DNA of 64,000 nt from Obelidium mucronatum (Eukaryota > Chytridiomycota > Chytridiomycetes > Chytridiales > Chytriomycetaceae), in contig JAIVFH010000119.1 in the NCBI GenBank assembly GCA_025765595.1, positions 1-64,000 of the forward strand. The letters are read 5' to 3'. A program made the translations under genes and the position numbers. Positions 1 through 11,900 of the stretch are shown here, one piece after another; positions within the stretch are counted from its first letter, which is position 1, and each line of letters opens with the position of its first letter. The notes below the pieces were generated by a model, which did no database searches, was not told the DNA's origin, and worked only from the letters and a program-made list of their open reading frames with translations.

Positions 1-2579
1 GCAACATCTACAATCAAAATCGTTTTATATTCAAGTCCTTATTGTAGTGTCAACCTTGATGGCCTTAGCCATTACGAATACCAACTTTGTGCTGGCATTT
101 CAGTTGTTGAACACGTCGACCAATGGGTTGAATACTCTGAAATTGCTCCATAGCCGCGAATATTACGCATCAATGCTTTTTAGGCGAATTAGGCAGCTGC
201 AAACAGCTTCAGCTGAGAACGACAGTGTTAAATTTGCCGCCACACAAGTTCAACTGCAAGAAGAGATGTTAAACTTAACATCGACAATTCAAACTCTCTT
301 TGCAACTAGAGATATGCGATCAGTATGGTCCTTTAATTATGCTATAACCTATTTCACTCATTTTGTTATCAGGAGAATAATTTGTATTATACAACCCCGT
401 CAGTTGTTGGCTACCGGTCTCATTACCCGTTAACAGACGAGATATTCCCTGTAAATGTTTCACTCATGGAATACACCTCGGTAAGCGCGTATTGATTACA
501 GCATCACTATTCTGACAATCTGAATAGATGTTCTCCAATTCGGGGTTGTATATTGCCAATGCATCATTCTCAACTTTTAACAACAGCCACCAAAATTTGA
601 ATGTTCGATGGGGTAAATTTCAATATATTTATAAGTTATATTTTCTAAGTTGAAAGCAGCTCTCGATAACTTCTGGCCGTCGCAGCATGGTCCATTTGAA
701 TATAGTATGGATGTCTTGTATTTCGATACTTTTGACGCGGATATGGCCAACGCCCATCGTATAATCTACGCCCTGACAGGTTTAAGTTCCCTTTTCTAAT
801 TGATGCCCGAAATTCTGAAGTCCAAAACACAGGAATTCATGTGTTTATAATATTTCTGTTCTTGTTTGTACTTGATCGAAGTGTACGGACATTCTTGACC
901 AATCAGCGGCATTCCCTGAACATTTTTCGGTCAATTCCAAATGCAATAATCAAGGTTCGCTATATCTATAAACCCCCCTTTTTGTTTGCAATCAGTCTAA
1001 TTATCATAAACAGGAAATCATAGAGGTGAGGTTTATCCTGAAAGAATTTTAAAAAAAATGAGTCTCCTGATGACGAGAAAACAGCGCCTGTCGGAAGCTG
1101 ACAATGGCGATGTGTTTAGCAATAGTATAGTTAAACAATCCCAACTTGCAAGCAACTCAAAATCAGTTCAAACTTCGTCGGCACTATTTCGAATTCAATA
1201 TGCTCTCTATGCCATCTGCATGTCGATCTTGACAATCACGTTTGCATACGTGAACATCTCCTCCGTGAATACTATTGGCCAGAATTTTGTTATTTTGGAT
1301 CAAGCTGGAGATATGCAAACTTTTCAATTACGGCTGATTATTCTTGCAGAGGTTTTTTTCTTTTTTTTTTTGTGGAACAATCGACAATTTCCCATTTTTT
1401 TTTCATCTCATCACCCCCCTTCTTTTAGGAACTTGTCAATATAGACTTGAAAACTTGGGTGTCTGAAAAATATATTCGAGAAAACTATCTCACCGAATTC
1501 GAACGATTATCAGAAGTATATCATGCGACCAAGTTTGGAAACACTGACCGAAAATATCCTTCGCCGAGTTATAACTTGTAAGCAAAAAAAAGAGATATAA
1601 TAGACATATAAAGGTTCATTAAGTGGTTGATCCCTCTATTTAATTGACAAGCAGCTACACACCTGAGCTTCTGTGGCTTATTGAAGGCGAATCTTGTTTG
1701 CCGTACAATAAAGATGCTTGTAAAGCCGAGCATCGGAAATGGGATTATTCTATTGGGTACACCCCTAATGCAGTTGGTTTAGGTATGTGTGTGTGTGCGT
1801 GCGTACAGCAGTTTGGCTGAATCAGAAACTCAAGGATTACTTCACTTGACCGATTACACCATGAGCCTCCACATGGATCTAGCACACTACTGCGAAACAG
1901 GGCCATTCAAACCACCATCCGAATCTCTCCAATTTTTCGAGAAAGTTCTCGAATGGGATTACTTGGACGGTTGGCATCACATTGAAGAGCATTCCTATGT
2001 CGAAACAATCGGGATGTTGAAAAATTCAGTTAATTTGAATATTGCCATATTCGTGTTGGAGATGGTTTTGGTGTTTTTTGGACAGTTTTTGGTTGTTTCA
2101 AGGATGATGAGTTGAGTTTTTCTATTATTTTTTTTTTTCCTTCTGTAGAAGGGACTTCGAATCTAAAAACGGGTTTTTAACATTATATTACACCACCGTT
2201 ATAAGGCAACTTCAAGTTTACCGACCAATGCATATTTGATTTATTAAACCGACTCCCACCACAAGTCAAAAACGTTCCTGAAATCGCCGAACTCCTTGTC
2301 CACAATGGAATCATGGCTAAACCGAAAAATGGCATTAATCAGGTGGAGGAGATTAATAACAACGATACGCAGTCGAAACCCCGAAGCTCAGTGACAAATC
2401 AGCTTTTCAGTGTTATTACTTTTGGGGGTTCAAGAGGAGATTATAATAACGAAAAGGCGGACAGAAAAGTCAGCTTCATATCTCCTAGAATATCTGTTGC
2501 GGGAAATACCAACTCTGCCACGGAATCTCGACAGTTTCCTCGAGCGTCTCGCTCAATGCCCTTTTCAACGTCTGTTTGA
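1..2579 (+). CDS. Modular multi-pass membrane protein, 3' part (5' end outside window)
   Basis: Two successive modules have the same plan: a membrane helix, an extracellular-looking stretch, a second helix, then a short cytosolic link. Module 1 is spread over roughly 1-1030 in several exons (helix near 20-110, luminal part to about 770, second helix near 840-880). Module 2 joins cleanly as 1058..1351, 1429..1577, 1655..1782, 1826..2110, 2206..2579, with GT..AG introns and consistent phase; its helices fall near 1186-1260 and 2035-2100, followed by a Ser/Asn-rich tail with the stop at 2577. This plan resembles large polytopic proteins of unknown function common in chytrids, some compared with Dictyostelium Tmc proteins; that comparison is from memory and weak. 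Whether 1058 is a true start or an internal exon of one long gene is open, because no clear junction is visible between 1030 and 1058. I do not recognise a catalytic domain. Confidence 0.5.
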
Positions 2580-2632
2580 TATTTAATATTTAAAAATAAA
2601 AAGTAAGGGGTCGATTTAACAAATTGTAGTTA

Positions 2633-2634
<2 letters not shown>

Positions 2635-2676
<42 letters not shown>
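2635..2676. repeat. Poly-T tract of about 42 bases
   Basis: An uninterrupted run of T lies between the stop of the membrane-protein gene and the first exon of DUF2235 copy 1. On the minus strand it reads as poly-A, so it could be a retrotransposition scar or simple homopolymer expansion; no target-site duplication is evident. Its exact length may be unreliable. Confidence 0.9.
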
Positions 2677-2677
<1 letters not shown>

Positions 2678-2681
2678 GGTT

Positions 2682-4297
2682 ATATTATGCCTTTCTATCA
2701 CAAAGACGAGTTGGACAATGCAATCAATGCAGAACGCGCACCGAGACGACCAAAACATAGCAGAACGCCTTCCACCGCGATAACAACAGCTTCTGCAGGA
2801 ACAGCAGTAGCAGAGAATAAACCACTGGAATCAACAGCCCCTGCCAATAATCATGCTGTCAAGCCTACCAAGGATGATAATAATCTCAAACGGAAACTGA
2901 TAGTGTACAAATCAAATAGTCTTTATTAGTATATATTCCCTTTTTTGATTATTAAACCGCGTACTAGTTGCGTTGACGGAACGTGGCAACACCCAGGATC
3001 AATTTCCGATGGTCCTTCTCAAGCAGGAGTCAAAGAAACTGCAGCTCTCACACCTTCCAATATCGTCAAGTTGGTTCATTTATTGGGCAGCGCAAACAAG
3101 AACCAACACGATCTCGATCAAGCCAGTTTGATACAAAAAGTGTATTATCACGCGGGGGTTGCGACTCAAATTGTAAGACAAGAAGGAGAGTGATCTAGAA
3201 GGTATATAAAACTGCATCACTTCACTTTTGTAGTCAATAATCGTTCAATACTTCTTATAGGTAACTTTGGAAATATCCATGAACACTTACTCGACGCATA
3301 TACATGGATCGCCATGGAATACAAACCAGGCGATGAAATTTACGCGTTTGGGTTCAGCAGAGGTGCCACGATTGTCAGATCCCTATTCTCATTCATTCGA
3401 TATGCGGGGATCGTTCAACCACAGAAATTCAATATGGATAAACAGAGTCTCCAAAAAAGTGTTTCGGAAGCTTTAAAATGTATAAATCACGAGGGTGATG
3501 CCGACAGTGGTGGTGGAGAGATTGCTCGATTCCGAAAGACTTTTTGCCACCCAGGAACAGCAACAGCAACAACATCACCAACCACTGCCCCCGCAGAAAT
3601 GTTGAAATTCATTGGAGTTTTTGATACGGTTGCGGCATTAAATGTCCCCGATGGATACTCGTCACTGGTTCCTTCAAAGTATCTCAACAGTGTGTTGACT
3701 GCACTAGGACAAATCGAACCAAACGCGTATCATGACTTGACAATCGGTCCAGAGCTTCCATATGCGTTTCAAGCGATTTCTATCGACGAGAAACGAGAGT
3801 TTTTCCCACCGGTGCTATTTGAGAAATCTGTGTCATTGAAACCTGGTCTTGTGAGGGAACAAATGTGGTTTCGAGGGTCTCATGCGGATGTGGGAGGTGG
3901 ATGGTGGGAGACGGGGTTGTCGGATATATCGCTTGGTTGGATGGTGGAATGTGCGAGGAGGGCTGGGTTGGAAGTTCGCGATTTGGAAGATTTTGATGAG
4001 GCGTTTTCACCATTTATGATTGGGATGGACAGGAATTATTATCTTGGGCGTAAAAAAGCAGTGCTTCATGATTATTTCGACAAGTTTCCAAGTGGGGAGA
4101 GTCCGATGGGAAGGCGAGTGCCGAGAGACTTGAAGCATTACATGAATGAAGAAAGGTTTGGCAAGAGTGCCCTTCATTCATCAGTCTTGACCTGCTTTAA
4201 AAGAGCATGCTTTGCCGCAGAACTTGAAAGACCTAGGATTGAGATTGCATGGTTCCTGAAAGGGGTTATATCGCGTTGCGAAGTGCGAGATCAATGA
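2682..4297 (+). CDS. DUF2235 (Tle1-like) alpha/beta hydrolase, copy 1, probable frameshift
   Basis: Exons are about 2682..2904, 2968..~3200 and 3261..4297. The intron 2905-2967 is supported because splicing restores V-C-V-D-G-T-W, the family's first strand, and copy 2 near 42.2 kb has the same junction. The nucleophile elbow GFSRGAT (about 3349-3369), a GVFDTV strand (about 3616) and WFRGSHADVGGGWW (about 3868-3909) with the acidic and His residues are present. Bacterial Tle1 phospholipase effectors and many fungal proteins of unknown substrate share this domain. Around 3173-3198 the open frame runs into TGA; copy 2 aligns only if one base is skipped (K-K-E-S-D-L-E frame), so there is a +1 frameshift or an error. 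The Thr/Pro insert at 3550-3595 is absent from copy 2. The ATG at 2682 is the first in the exon; no signal peptide is visible, so the enzyme is probably cytosolic. Substrate unknown. Confidence 0.8.
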
Positions 4298-4397
4298 AAT
4301 AAAGACGATTAAAGAAATTCGAGGCACTTATATATATATATTTACAATAATAATTATAGGTATGAGACATATGAAGTTACAGCAAGTTTGAAATAAA

Positions 4398-5612
4398 TTA
4401 AAGCGTCGATTCCTTTTTCCGCCCCAACGCAGGTAGTGAGGATGTGAATCCAGAAACAGAAAATCTGCTCTGTGAGCGGTTTCCCATAGCTTTTGATTCT
4501 TGTCGACTCTTGGCAGTTTTGGATCTTTCTAAAGAAGCAGCATTCGCGCTCAAGCTTCTGAAAAGATTTACGGATGGCTGGCTTTTAGAATAGCGATTTG
4601 ACGCAGGTGGCGCTTTTGGCAATGAATCTCTCACACTCCTTTTGGGAGGTGTAGTGCTCTTGATGCCACGACCAGGGAGACTCCACCATGGTCTGTTGTT
4701 CAAAGACTCGACTTTTCCTATAGAGATAATTTATAAAAAAGAAAGAGTCAACTATCTCAAACGCCAATAGATATTACCATCATCAGGAGCAAATATCTGT
4801 TCAGTCAGCAAGCTCTTGTCCTTTTTCTGGGAAAGAGGATTAAAAGAGGCAACAGGTTTCTTTGATCCAGGAGAAAAATTGGTTGTTGGAGTTGTTGAGG
4901 CAGAACGGCTCGGGGTTGGAAGGGTGGGTCGCGCAAAGGACTGTAATGGGGTAGAAGATGATTAGGATATCTGATTCTCGTCCCTGCCTGATGGAATGAA
5001 ACGCGTAGATACCGAAGAGGAAGAAGGGGTGCGCTTTTGTGCCTTTGCCTTGCTGCCGCCTCTGAACATTCCAACGCCGCCGGTTCTTTTGCCTCTGTTT
5101 CTGTCGAGCGAAGCCTGTTCCAATCAGACCCGCGTCAAACTCATCGCCGCCGTTCTCTTCGGCGCCAAAGTCTTCTGGCTCCATGAACAACTGCAGTCTG
5201 TTTTTCCTGTTTTGTTCCTGCTGGCGCTCGAACGCGTCGGCATCGAGGTCGTTGAAGAATGTGTTTGAGGCTGAAGCAGAAGCATTGCGGGGCAGTGAGA
5301 GTGAGTGTGACTGTGAGTGTGAGCGTGCTTGGCTTGAGCCAGACGTTGAATACGCCTGGACCACTTCATCGTCGTCGAACGCCTAGCGCCCACGGGTCTC
5401 TCTTTGCGCCCTCGCGCATTATCGCCTGTGTGTCCGCCGAGAAGGCGCGCTGCGGAATGTGCGCAGTGAAGTCCGAAGAAGTCCTGCAAGAACCAACGAA
5501 TCAGTGGCCGATGGCTGTGGCTGCGCCGGCGACGCGCTGCGCCACGCGCTGCGCTCTTTGCGGTGGCTGGAACGCGTCGGCGGGGAAGGGGAAGGGGAGG
5601 GTGAGGAGGCAA
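4398..5612 (-). CDS. Ser-rich protein of unknown function, spliced
   Basis: Coding character is clear on the minus strand, but I do not recognise the family. The 3' exon ends at 4398 and begins near 4722 after a CTATAG acceptor; the preceding exon (about 4790-4940) is Ser/Thr/Pro-rich and ends at a GTAATA donor; a longer upstream exon (about 4995-5364) holds an acidic, Gln/Asn-rich segment followed by a basic cluster (RQKQRQKNRRRW). Joined, the protein has no membrane helix and looks largely disordered with alternating acidic and basic blocks, which suits a nuclear or cytosolic scaffold. The 5' end is uncertain: around 5380-5400 the frame continues only if one or two bases are skipped, and the first ATG could be 5616. 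The gene is divergent from the EI24-family gene that starts at 5661. Confidence 0.4.
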
Positions 5613-5660
5613 GCATTTGAAGCCAGGAAGAAAGAAATTAAAAAAGATTCAAAGAGAGAG

Positions 5661-6936
5661 ATGGATGCTGCGGCTTTCGTCCAGGGAATCTATGATGCGT
5701 GCGCCCTGCCGTCGGTCCTCATAACAATATACGGGTACTGTTGCTGCTGCTGCTGTTTGCTCTTTATCAACAAACCAGAGTCGTGACTACGACTCTCACA
5801 AAAAACGTACATACAGCTCAAAGACTATCCAAACTGCTCTCTTCAAATGCATTGTCCTCAATGGCGTCATATTCTTGGGCTCAATACTCCTCATGGACAA
5901 TCTTCTTGTTCCCTTCTTTTCGTACTGCTCCGCAGCATTCCTCAACAACCCTCACTCAACAAGCGTCGTCCCCGTAAACACACCACAACTGCATCAATTC
6001 AATAGCTTAAGCGAAGCATGGAGTTTTTGGCTTGGAGCATTTCTATGGAAGCTGTATTATGTTCTTTGGATATACCCGCTCTACGTCACATCTTTTGTCT
6101 TGAACACATTCTGGTATCAAGCCATTGCTGATAGAGCATATGAAATTGTATACGGAAAACCAACGCAGTCTCCTCAGACATATGACTGGTTCCTCAAGAG
6201 AGTTTCAACCGATATATACAGATGCTTGCTTCTCTTGAACTATATCGTTTTGACTTTTATCGCACACAGTGTCATTCCATGGCCATTTGGTTCCATTCTC
6301 AGTTTCATTCTCTTTTCGTTTCTTGTCGCGTTTGTTTCTTTTGAATACAAGTGGGTTCAAAAGGGGTGGACGTTGGAGAAACGGATTGATTATTTTGAGG
6401 CTCGGTCGTCTTACTTTTTTGGATTTGGTATGGCTGTTATCGTTTGACCGCCGAAGGCGGTGTTTTTGTGCCGTCGAAGGCGGCATATCTTTTTTGATAT
6501 TCGACCTTTTTGTAGAATATTCCTTCTTTATCTTACAAATCCCATACCGACACAGGTCTGCCGTGCACTGTCTTGACCTTCTTCTTTCCGTCCTTCATAA
6601 GTGCCGGAATATACGCAGTATTGTTTCCCATGGTAACATTTATAACCAGTTATATCATTATGCCAACTCTATTTATTGCAGTATATTATCATGGCAAATC
6701 AAGCGCATCCACTTCCTCGAACCGAGAAAAAACGAAAGGAAAGAATAACGGGAAATAAAGCAAACGATGGTGGTAGCATCGGAAGCGGCAGCCATAAGCC
6801 AGACAATGACGAGCAACAAAATGAACCGAAACGAGTACGGATCTTTCTGATTGCGGTGTGGATGAGTGATACCATAATTTATTTGATTTGCGGAGGAGGC
6901 CGAAGAATTAATCGATCATCACGCCCCCGAACGCAA
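5661..6936 (+). CDS. EI24-family multi-pass ER membrane protein
   Basis: Exons 5661..5734, 5818..6427 and 6556 onward join in phase with GT..AG introns. The protein begins MDAAAFVQGIYDA, has several hydrophobic segments (for example VIFLGSILL and ISAGIYAVLFP), and carries the family's aromatic stretch with FWYQAIADRAYE (about 6111-6146). EI24/PIG8 proteins sit in the ER membrane and act in autophagy and ER contact functions in animals; fungal members exist. The frame stops at 6758, but the next frame, open to 6936, carries a plausible family C-terminus (KRVRIFLIAVW then a terminal helix-like part). Entering it needs one base to be skipped in the A6 run at 6726-6731. So the gene either ends at 6758 or has a frameshift or error there. 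The second intron contains two GC-rich hairpins. Confidence 0.8.
6446..6485 (+). repeat. Two GC-rich hairpin units inside an EI24 intron
   Basis: Two similar units, ccgccgaaggcgg and gccgtcgaaggcggc, occur about 20 bases apart in an intron that is otherwise AT-rich. Each can fold on itself, and they can also pair with one another. They lie near the 5' end of the intron 6428-6555. Function unknown; could be a splicing structure or a small dispersed repeat. Confidence 0.6.
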
Positions 6937-7001
6937 TAAAACGCATGTTTGGGTCAAAGAAAGTGACTTTTTATTTTTTATTTTTTTTAAATGGCTTCCC
7001 C

Positions 7002-8890
7002 CTACTTTTTGCTCAATTTAAACCACTTCGGAACCTTCCGTTCTGGCACGGAATCACTAGATCTGTATTCACGACTGGCAGGAATACTTGCGCTTCCACT
7101 ACCACTGCTGTTGCTCGCAGGCTCATCCATTTCCACATCTTCGACTTCCGTCCCAGCACCCAGTTCCGCCGCGACTTCGGCAACAGGAGGAACTGGCAAC
7201 TCCTCCATCTTGGAAAGATACGCCTCATTCAAATAAGCGGCACCAGCATTGCTATGTTGGTGCTCGTTGTCATCCCATTTGAAATACACTAGAGTAGCTG
7301 GGGCGAGTCCTGCTTTCCAGAAGGTTTGATCCTTTTTGGAAGCGAGATCTTGTAAAGGAGGAGTGATGTAGAGAGTATACTTGCGTGTTGGTGTTGCAAG
7401 TGTATCGGAGATGAGTGTGTAGATAGCAGAAACTGTGTTTAATTTTATAGCTGTGAGTATTGTGTTTCCAATTTAAAAAAAAGTAATTCTAACGCCTAAC
7501 CTGGCTCGGTGGAGAGAAACGCGGCTTGAACCGTCACACGGTCCGGGAAACGGACGCGAATCATTGTTTTGGGATACTTTTTGAGCTTGAGTTCCTCTTC
7601 TCGATCACGCATCGCTTTGGTCATGAGAGGTGCTCCGTCTTGGATTTGCTTGGCTTTGTTTTTGGAGGAAATGTAGGCGAGTTTGAGTTCAGTGGATGAT
7701 AGCTGGAAGAATGTATCTGGTAATTGAACTGAATAGGTGGTTTTGTGCAAGTTGAATTAGTTCGTGACAAGTTAAAAAAAATGCGGGGGCACTCAACTGT
7801 TCATGGGTCCATCGACATCTGCAGGAGGAGCGGAAAACACCTTGATACCGCGATCAAATTCGCCATTTTCCAATTCAACTGAATAATCCTCCACTTTCCC
7901 CTCTCCCTCCCCAACGCCAGCAGGGGTCTCTTTCTTTGCTACCACTGCCGACGCAGCAGCTGTAGCTTTTTTAGAAGCGGGCTGACTGACAGCGGCAGCG
8001 GCAGCGGGAACAAAATCCTTCACCCCATCCACGCCAACCCACTCCGCATCCACCTCCGCCCTCACATCCTCCAAAGAAACATCCGGATCCAATCTCCACA
8101 ACAACCGAACAAGCGCATTCCCACCCCCACGCAATCCAGCCCCTTCAAGCGTCGTTTCCTTCAAACTCTTGAACGTGCCGTATTCCTTGTTACTCAAAAT
8201 CAACAACGGGAACGCGTAGACGAGCGGTTTCTGGGATTGAGATAATTTTTTGGAAGCTTCGCTGATGGCTTGGAGAGGTTTCGGGAGGGTGGAGGAAGGA
8301 GGGGTTATAGGTGGGGGTTGTTGGTTTTTTGTGAGGGTGAGGGTTGGGTCTTGGGATTCCAAGGTTTTGAGGAGGGACCAGAGGGTTGTTGAGGGTGGGA
8401 ATTTTTTTATGATTCGTGGGCCTTCTTGGACTTGGAGGGCGATGGTTATGAGGAGGGGTTGGGTTGTTGGTGTTGTGGTTGGTAATGAGGGCGCGGCGGT
8501 TAGTTGTGGATCGGTTGGCGTTGAGGACACTGATGAATTCGTCGGTTGCTTTGATTGTGAGGGAACTGAGGTTTGGGGGGTTGATGGCTTTGCAGTTGTG
8601 GAGGATGGGACAAGCACTAGTTTGGCACCGGCAGGAAGGTTGGCGAAACGGACAGAAAGAGAGAGATCAAGAGTCGCTTTTCCATGCCTATTATATTTTT
8701 GGGCAAGTAAGTAATGGGTCGGGGGTTGGAATGGTTTGAATTACTTTAGAACATAGACAGAGTTTGGATTTCCAAGCTTATCGATCGCAGACTTCAGGAC
8801 ATCGTTCAATGGCATTGCAGGCGTTGTTTTGATGACTGTCTTTTTGGACGGAAACGATCCTTCTAGTTCAACAGTAACTTGAGAAGCCAT
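7002..8890 (-). CDS. TUG/ASPSCR1-like UBX-domain protein (Cdc48/p97 cofactor)
   Basis: Four exons join without frame breaks: 8890..8745, 8687..7798, 7728..7501, 7432..7002. The N-terminus (MASQVTVELEGS) forms a ubiquitin-like UBL1 domain of the TUG type, continued across intron 1 by H-G-K-A-T-L-D-L and FANLPAGAKL. A Thr/Pro linker and a second ubiquitin-like region follow, then the conserved DTFFQLSSTELK block just before the C-terminal UBX domain (MIRVRFPDRV..AIYTLI..FWKAGLAPATLVYF). Known relatives, yeast Ubx4 and animal TUG/ASPSCR1, bind Cdc48/p97 and tune its hexamer state and ERAD or trafficking roles. The acidic tail after UBX is Glu/Asp-rich. The donor of intron 2 is the unusual GTTGAG. 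Divergent from the ABC transporter gene with under 100 bases between starts. Confidence 0.87.
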
Positions 8891-8970
8891 TTTCGCGGAT
8901 GGTTATTGTTTCCAACAAATACGTGGCTCTCCCTTCCGCTTTATTGAATTTGAATATCAGCCAAAATCAA

Positions 8971-11900
8971 CATGAGTTTTACACAAACTAGTTAATTCTC
9001 GTGGAGTTTTTCTTTTTCGCTGTGCAGGTCATGGAGCATTGGAGGGATTCAAGCTGGACGCTTTACCTGGAACCAAGCTTGAAGCTACGCATGCTTATGC
9101 TGCTCGACACGAAACTCGTCGTCCATCATCAGAGTCTGGGCTTTTTCTTGAGTTCAGGACAAAATTTCTCGTCGAGATGAGAGGCGAACTCATCAAAACG
9201 CAGCTACATGCACTGGTACGCGATTGATCGACCGTAGTGTTAATGCCATTTAATACTCCAAACTTGGGATTCCTAGATCTGCAAGTCTTTCACGCATCAG
9301 AAAAGGCAGGTTGTCAGCAACGTCTTTTGCGTCAGCCTCTGCCCGATCCTGATGACTCTGACTTGCGCCATGATCGGACAAGTTGTTCAAAACATTCTCG
9401 TAAAGATGTCTGGTCCTCCAAAGGGTAAATGCTTGTTAGATTGCTGTTGATCACCAATATTTTGTTCTGCCAGATATTCTATTTTGCTCCAATGTGAACG
9501 CACTGGAATCTCGATTGAATTGGCCAATTACGGATTTATCCAGCAGTCTTTTACCTCAAACAGATGACTCGTCTGTTCCTGGGGCTCACTCTGCTGTAAC
9601 GCATGTCAACTTTCTCAGCTTTTTCGACTTTACGGCTGCCTCTGGAACTACAACTGGGTACTCATTGAAAGCCATCAAACCATGCGTATATCATTTTGGG
9701 AAAGAGATATTCGAAATTCAAAACCTCGCCTTATTCGATGGACCCGCTTCTTGAACCGTCTACAACAATTCTCGAATCTGACGCGACGTACCAGGCTCAG
9801 CCGTTGGGAGGCTTCTTTAGCTCAAACGCAATCAGTTATTTAGCTAAGCAATTGATAACTGGTCAATTGAATGAAGCCTTTTTGGTTGGAGTTTCTTCGG
9901 GTGTTGTTGATATTCTTGGGGAAAACACGGACCATCAGACCAGTCAAATTTTCGGCCACCTGGGTTTTCATTGAATCAGAAAATTGTTCCCGCTCTTGGG
10001 TTCTTGCCCATGAATTCCACGATGGGTATTTTGGAAACGATTGAGCCTCGGTTTCGACTTGATTTGGATCCGTTTCGTGAGCTGTTGACTGGGTTCAAGC
10101 AAGTTCCAGTCGTTTGTTAAAGTAGCTCTATTGCTCTCTCTATTTCAATCGAAAATGGATTAATTTTTCTTATTAAAGGTGACAAATTCAGATTATGGAA
10201 TGGATGGCAAGCTTGCCGAATTGATCAAGTCGGCGCTTATTAATGTGACGGCAGTGGATACAAGTGCACTGCTTACACCTAATCCATCGATAATGGATGT
10301 ACTTTATTTCTTTGTGAATGTATCGCAATCAATCGTCAACCTTCCGTTTGGAGGGATCCTCTTCACGCAACTGAACCAATCAACGTCAAACTACAAATAT
10401 TCATTCCACATTGGAACTGACCCAAAACTCGAAGCAATCGCTGCTTTCCCAGAGCCGGATTTTCGATCTGTTTTGGTTCAAGCTCAACTCTCGAACGCCT
10501 TTTTAAGGAGTAGTTCAAAGGATCTTTCTGAAGCTGTGATTACTCAGTCAATCAGAGTGTTTCCGATTCTATATTCTACGGGGTTGAAGCTGCCGCTGGA
10601 TGAATTCATCGGGCAGATTTTGTATCCTTTCGGGGTTTCCTTCTTGTTGCCGCTTTTTGCTGTTGAGCTTGTTCGAGAAAAGGAAACAAAGGTGTTGTAA
10701 TCTTTTCAAATTTGGAATTGCTATATTTAACGCGAATTAATCTTTTTTTTGTCAAGATTGTGGCTATGATGAAGATTGTAGGTTTGACTTTGCGAGTAAT
10801 CCAGGCTTATTTTGTTTATTTTCCAGAATGGGATCAAAACTTGGATCTACTCCCTGTCTCAATTTATTTCATTTTTTGTTATCTATGCTATTTCTGCAAC
10901 AGTATGTATATATCTTACCATTTTTGACAAGAACCAATGATTATATTTTGTTCTCAGGTTTTTGCGGTTTCTGGATATTCCTTCAAGCTTCAAATATTCA
11001 CAATGGTTAGCTAATATTACTTTTTAATTCACTAATACTACTCATATACTTTTTGGTAGACATCTCCAGGAGTACTGTTTGTTTTGCTTCTGGTTTGGGG
11101 TCTGGTCCAAATATCAATGAGTTTCGTTATCGCGTCAGTTTGTCAACGCAGCAGTATGGCATTAGGTTACTTATAATTTTATAAAGAAGATTTATTTTTT
11201 AACATGAGATTCTTTTTTTTTGTTGAACAGCTTCATCCTTCTTGATTGTGTTGTTGAGTGTTGTGGCGTCCATCTCGCTGAACTCCCTATATCCGCTGGT
11301 GGAGAGTCTTCCAGGATACTATTTAGCATGGCCGCCTTTTGCATTCATTCGAGCTATATCTGTTGTAAATCAGTAAGCCAAAAAACAAAATGCTGGGCTT
11401 GAGAATCAATAGGAGATAATAATTTAGTTTTTTTTTGTATGCAGAGCATCATATTCAGCATTGCCTTATACGTTATCAAATCTACAAGGAAATAATCAAG
11501 TTCTGAAATGTGTCCACTATTTATTGGCAGCTTCAGTTGCCATGCAATTAACCGCATCCTACTTGGAAACTATCATTCCATCTAATCTTGGTGTCACCTA
11601 TCCCTGGCATTGGCCAATCAGTTTCTGCATAAAAAAGGCTATGCAATATTCCACTGGGGAAAAGCCCCCACAGAGTATCACCCAAGAAATCAACCAATCT
11701 GAATCCACAACGTTGAGCATCAACACTGACTTAGAAGGCTCGGATGTTCTAGAAGAACAGCACCGTGTCTCACGCAGTAAAAACCAGCTTATTCAATTAT
11801 GTCCTTTAGTTGTCCATAATCTCAAGAAGAATTACCCTGGCTTGGATACAAGCAGTAAGCAAAAACGGGAAATCAAAATGGCGTTGAATGGCGTTTCATT

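Noticed and set aside
2635..2676. Poly-T as the poly-A tail of a retrocopied gene
   Set aside because: The neighbouring gene in the right orientation has introns and no target-site duplication was seen, so a retrocopy cannot be supported.
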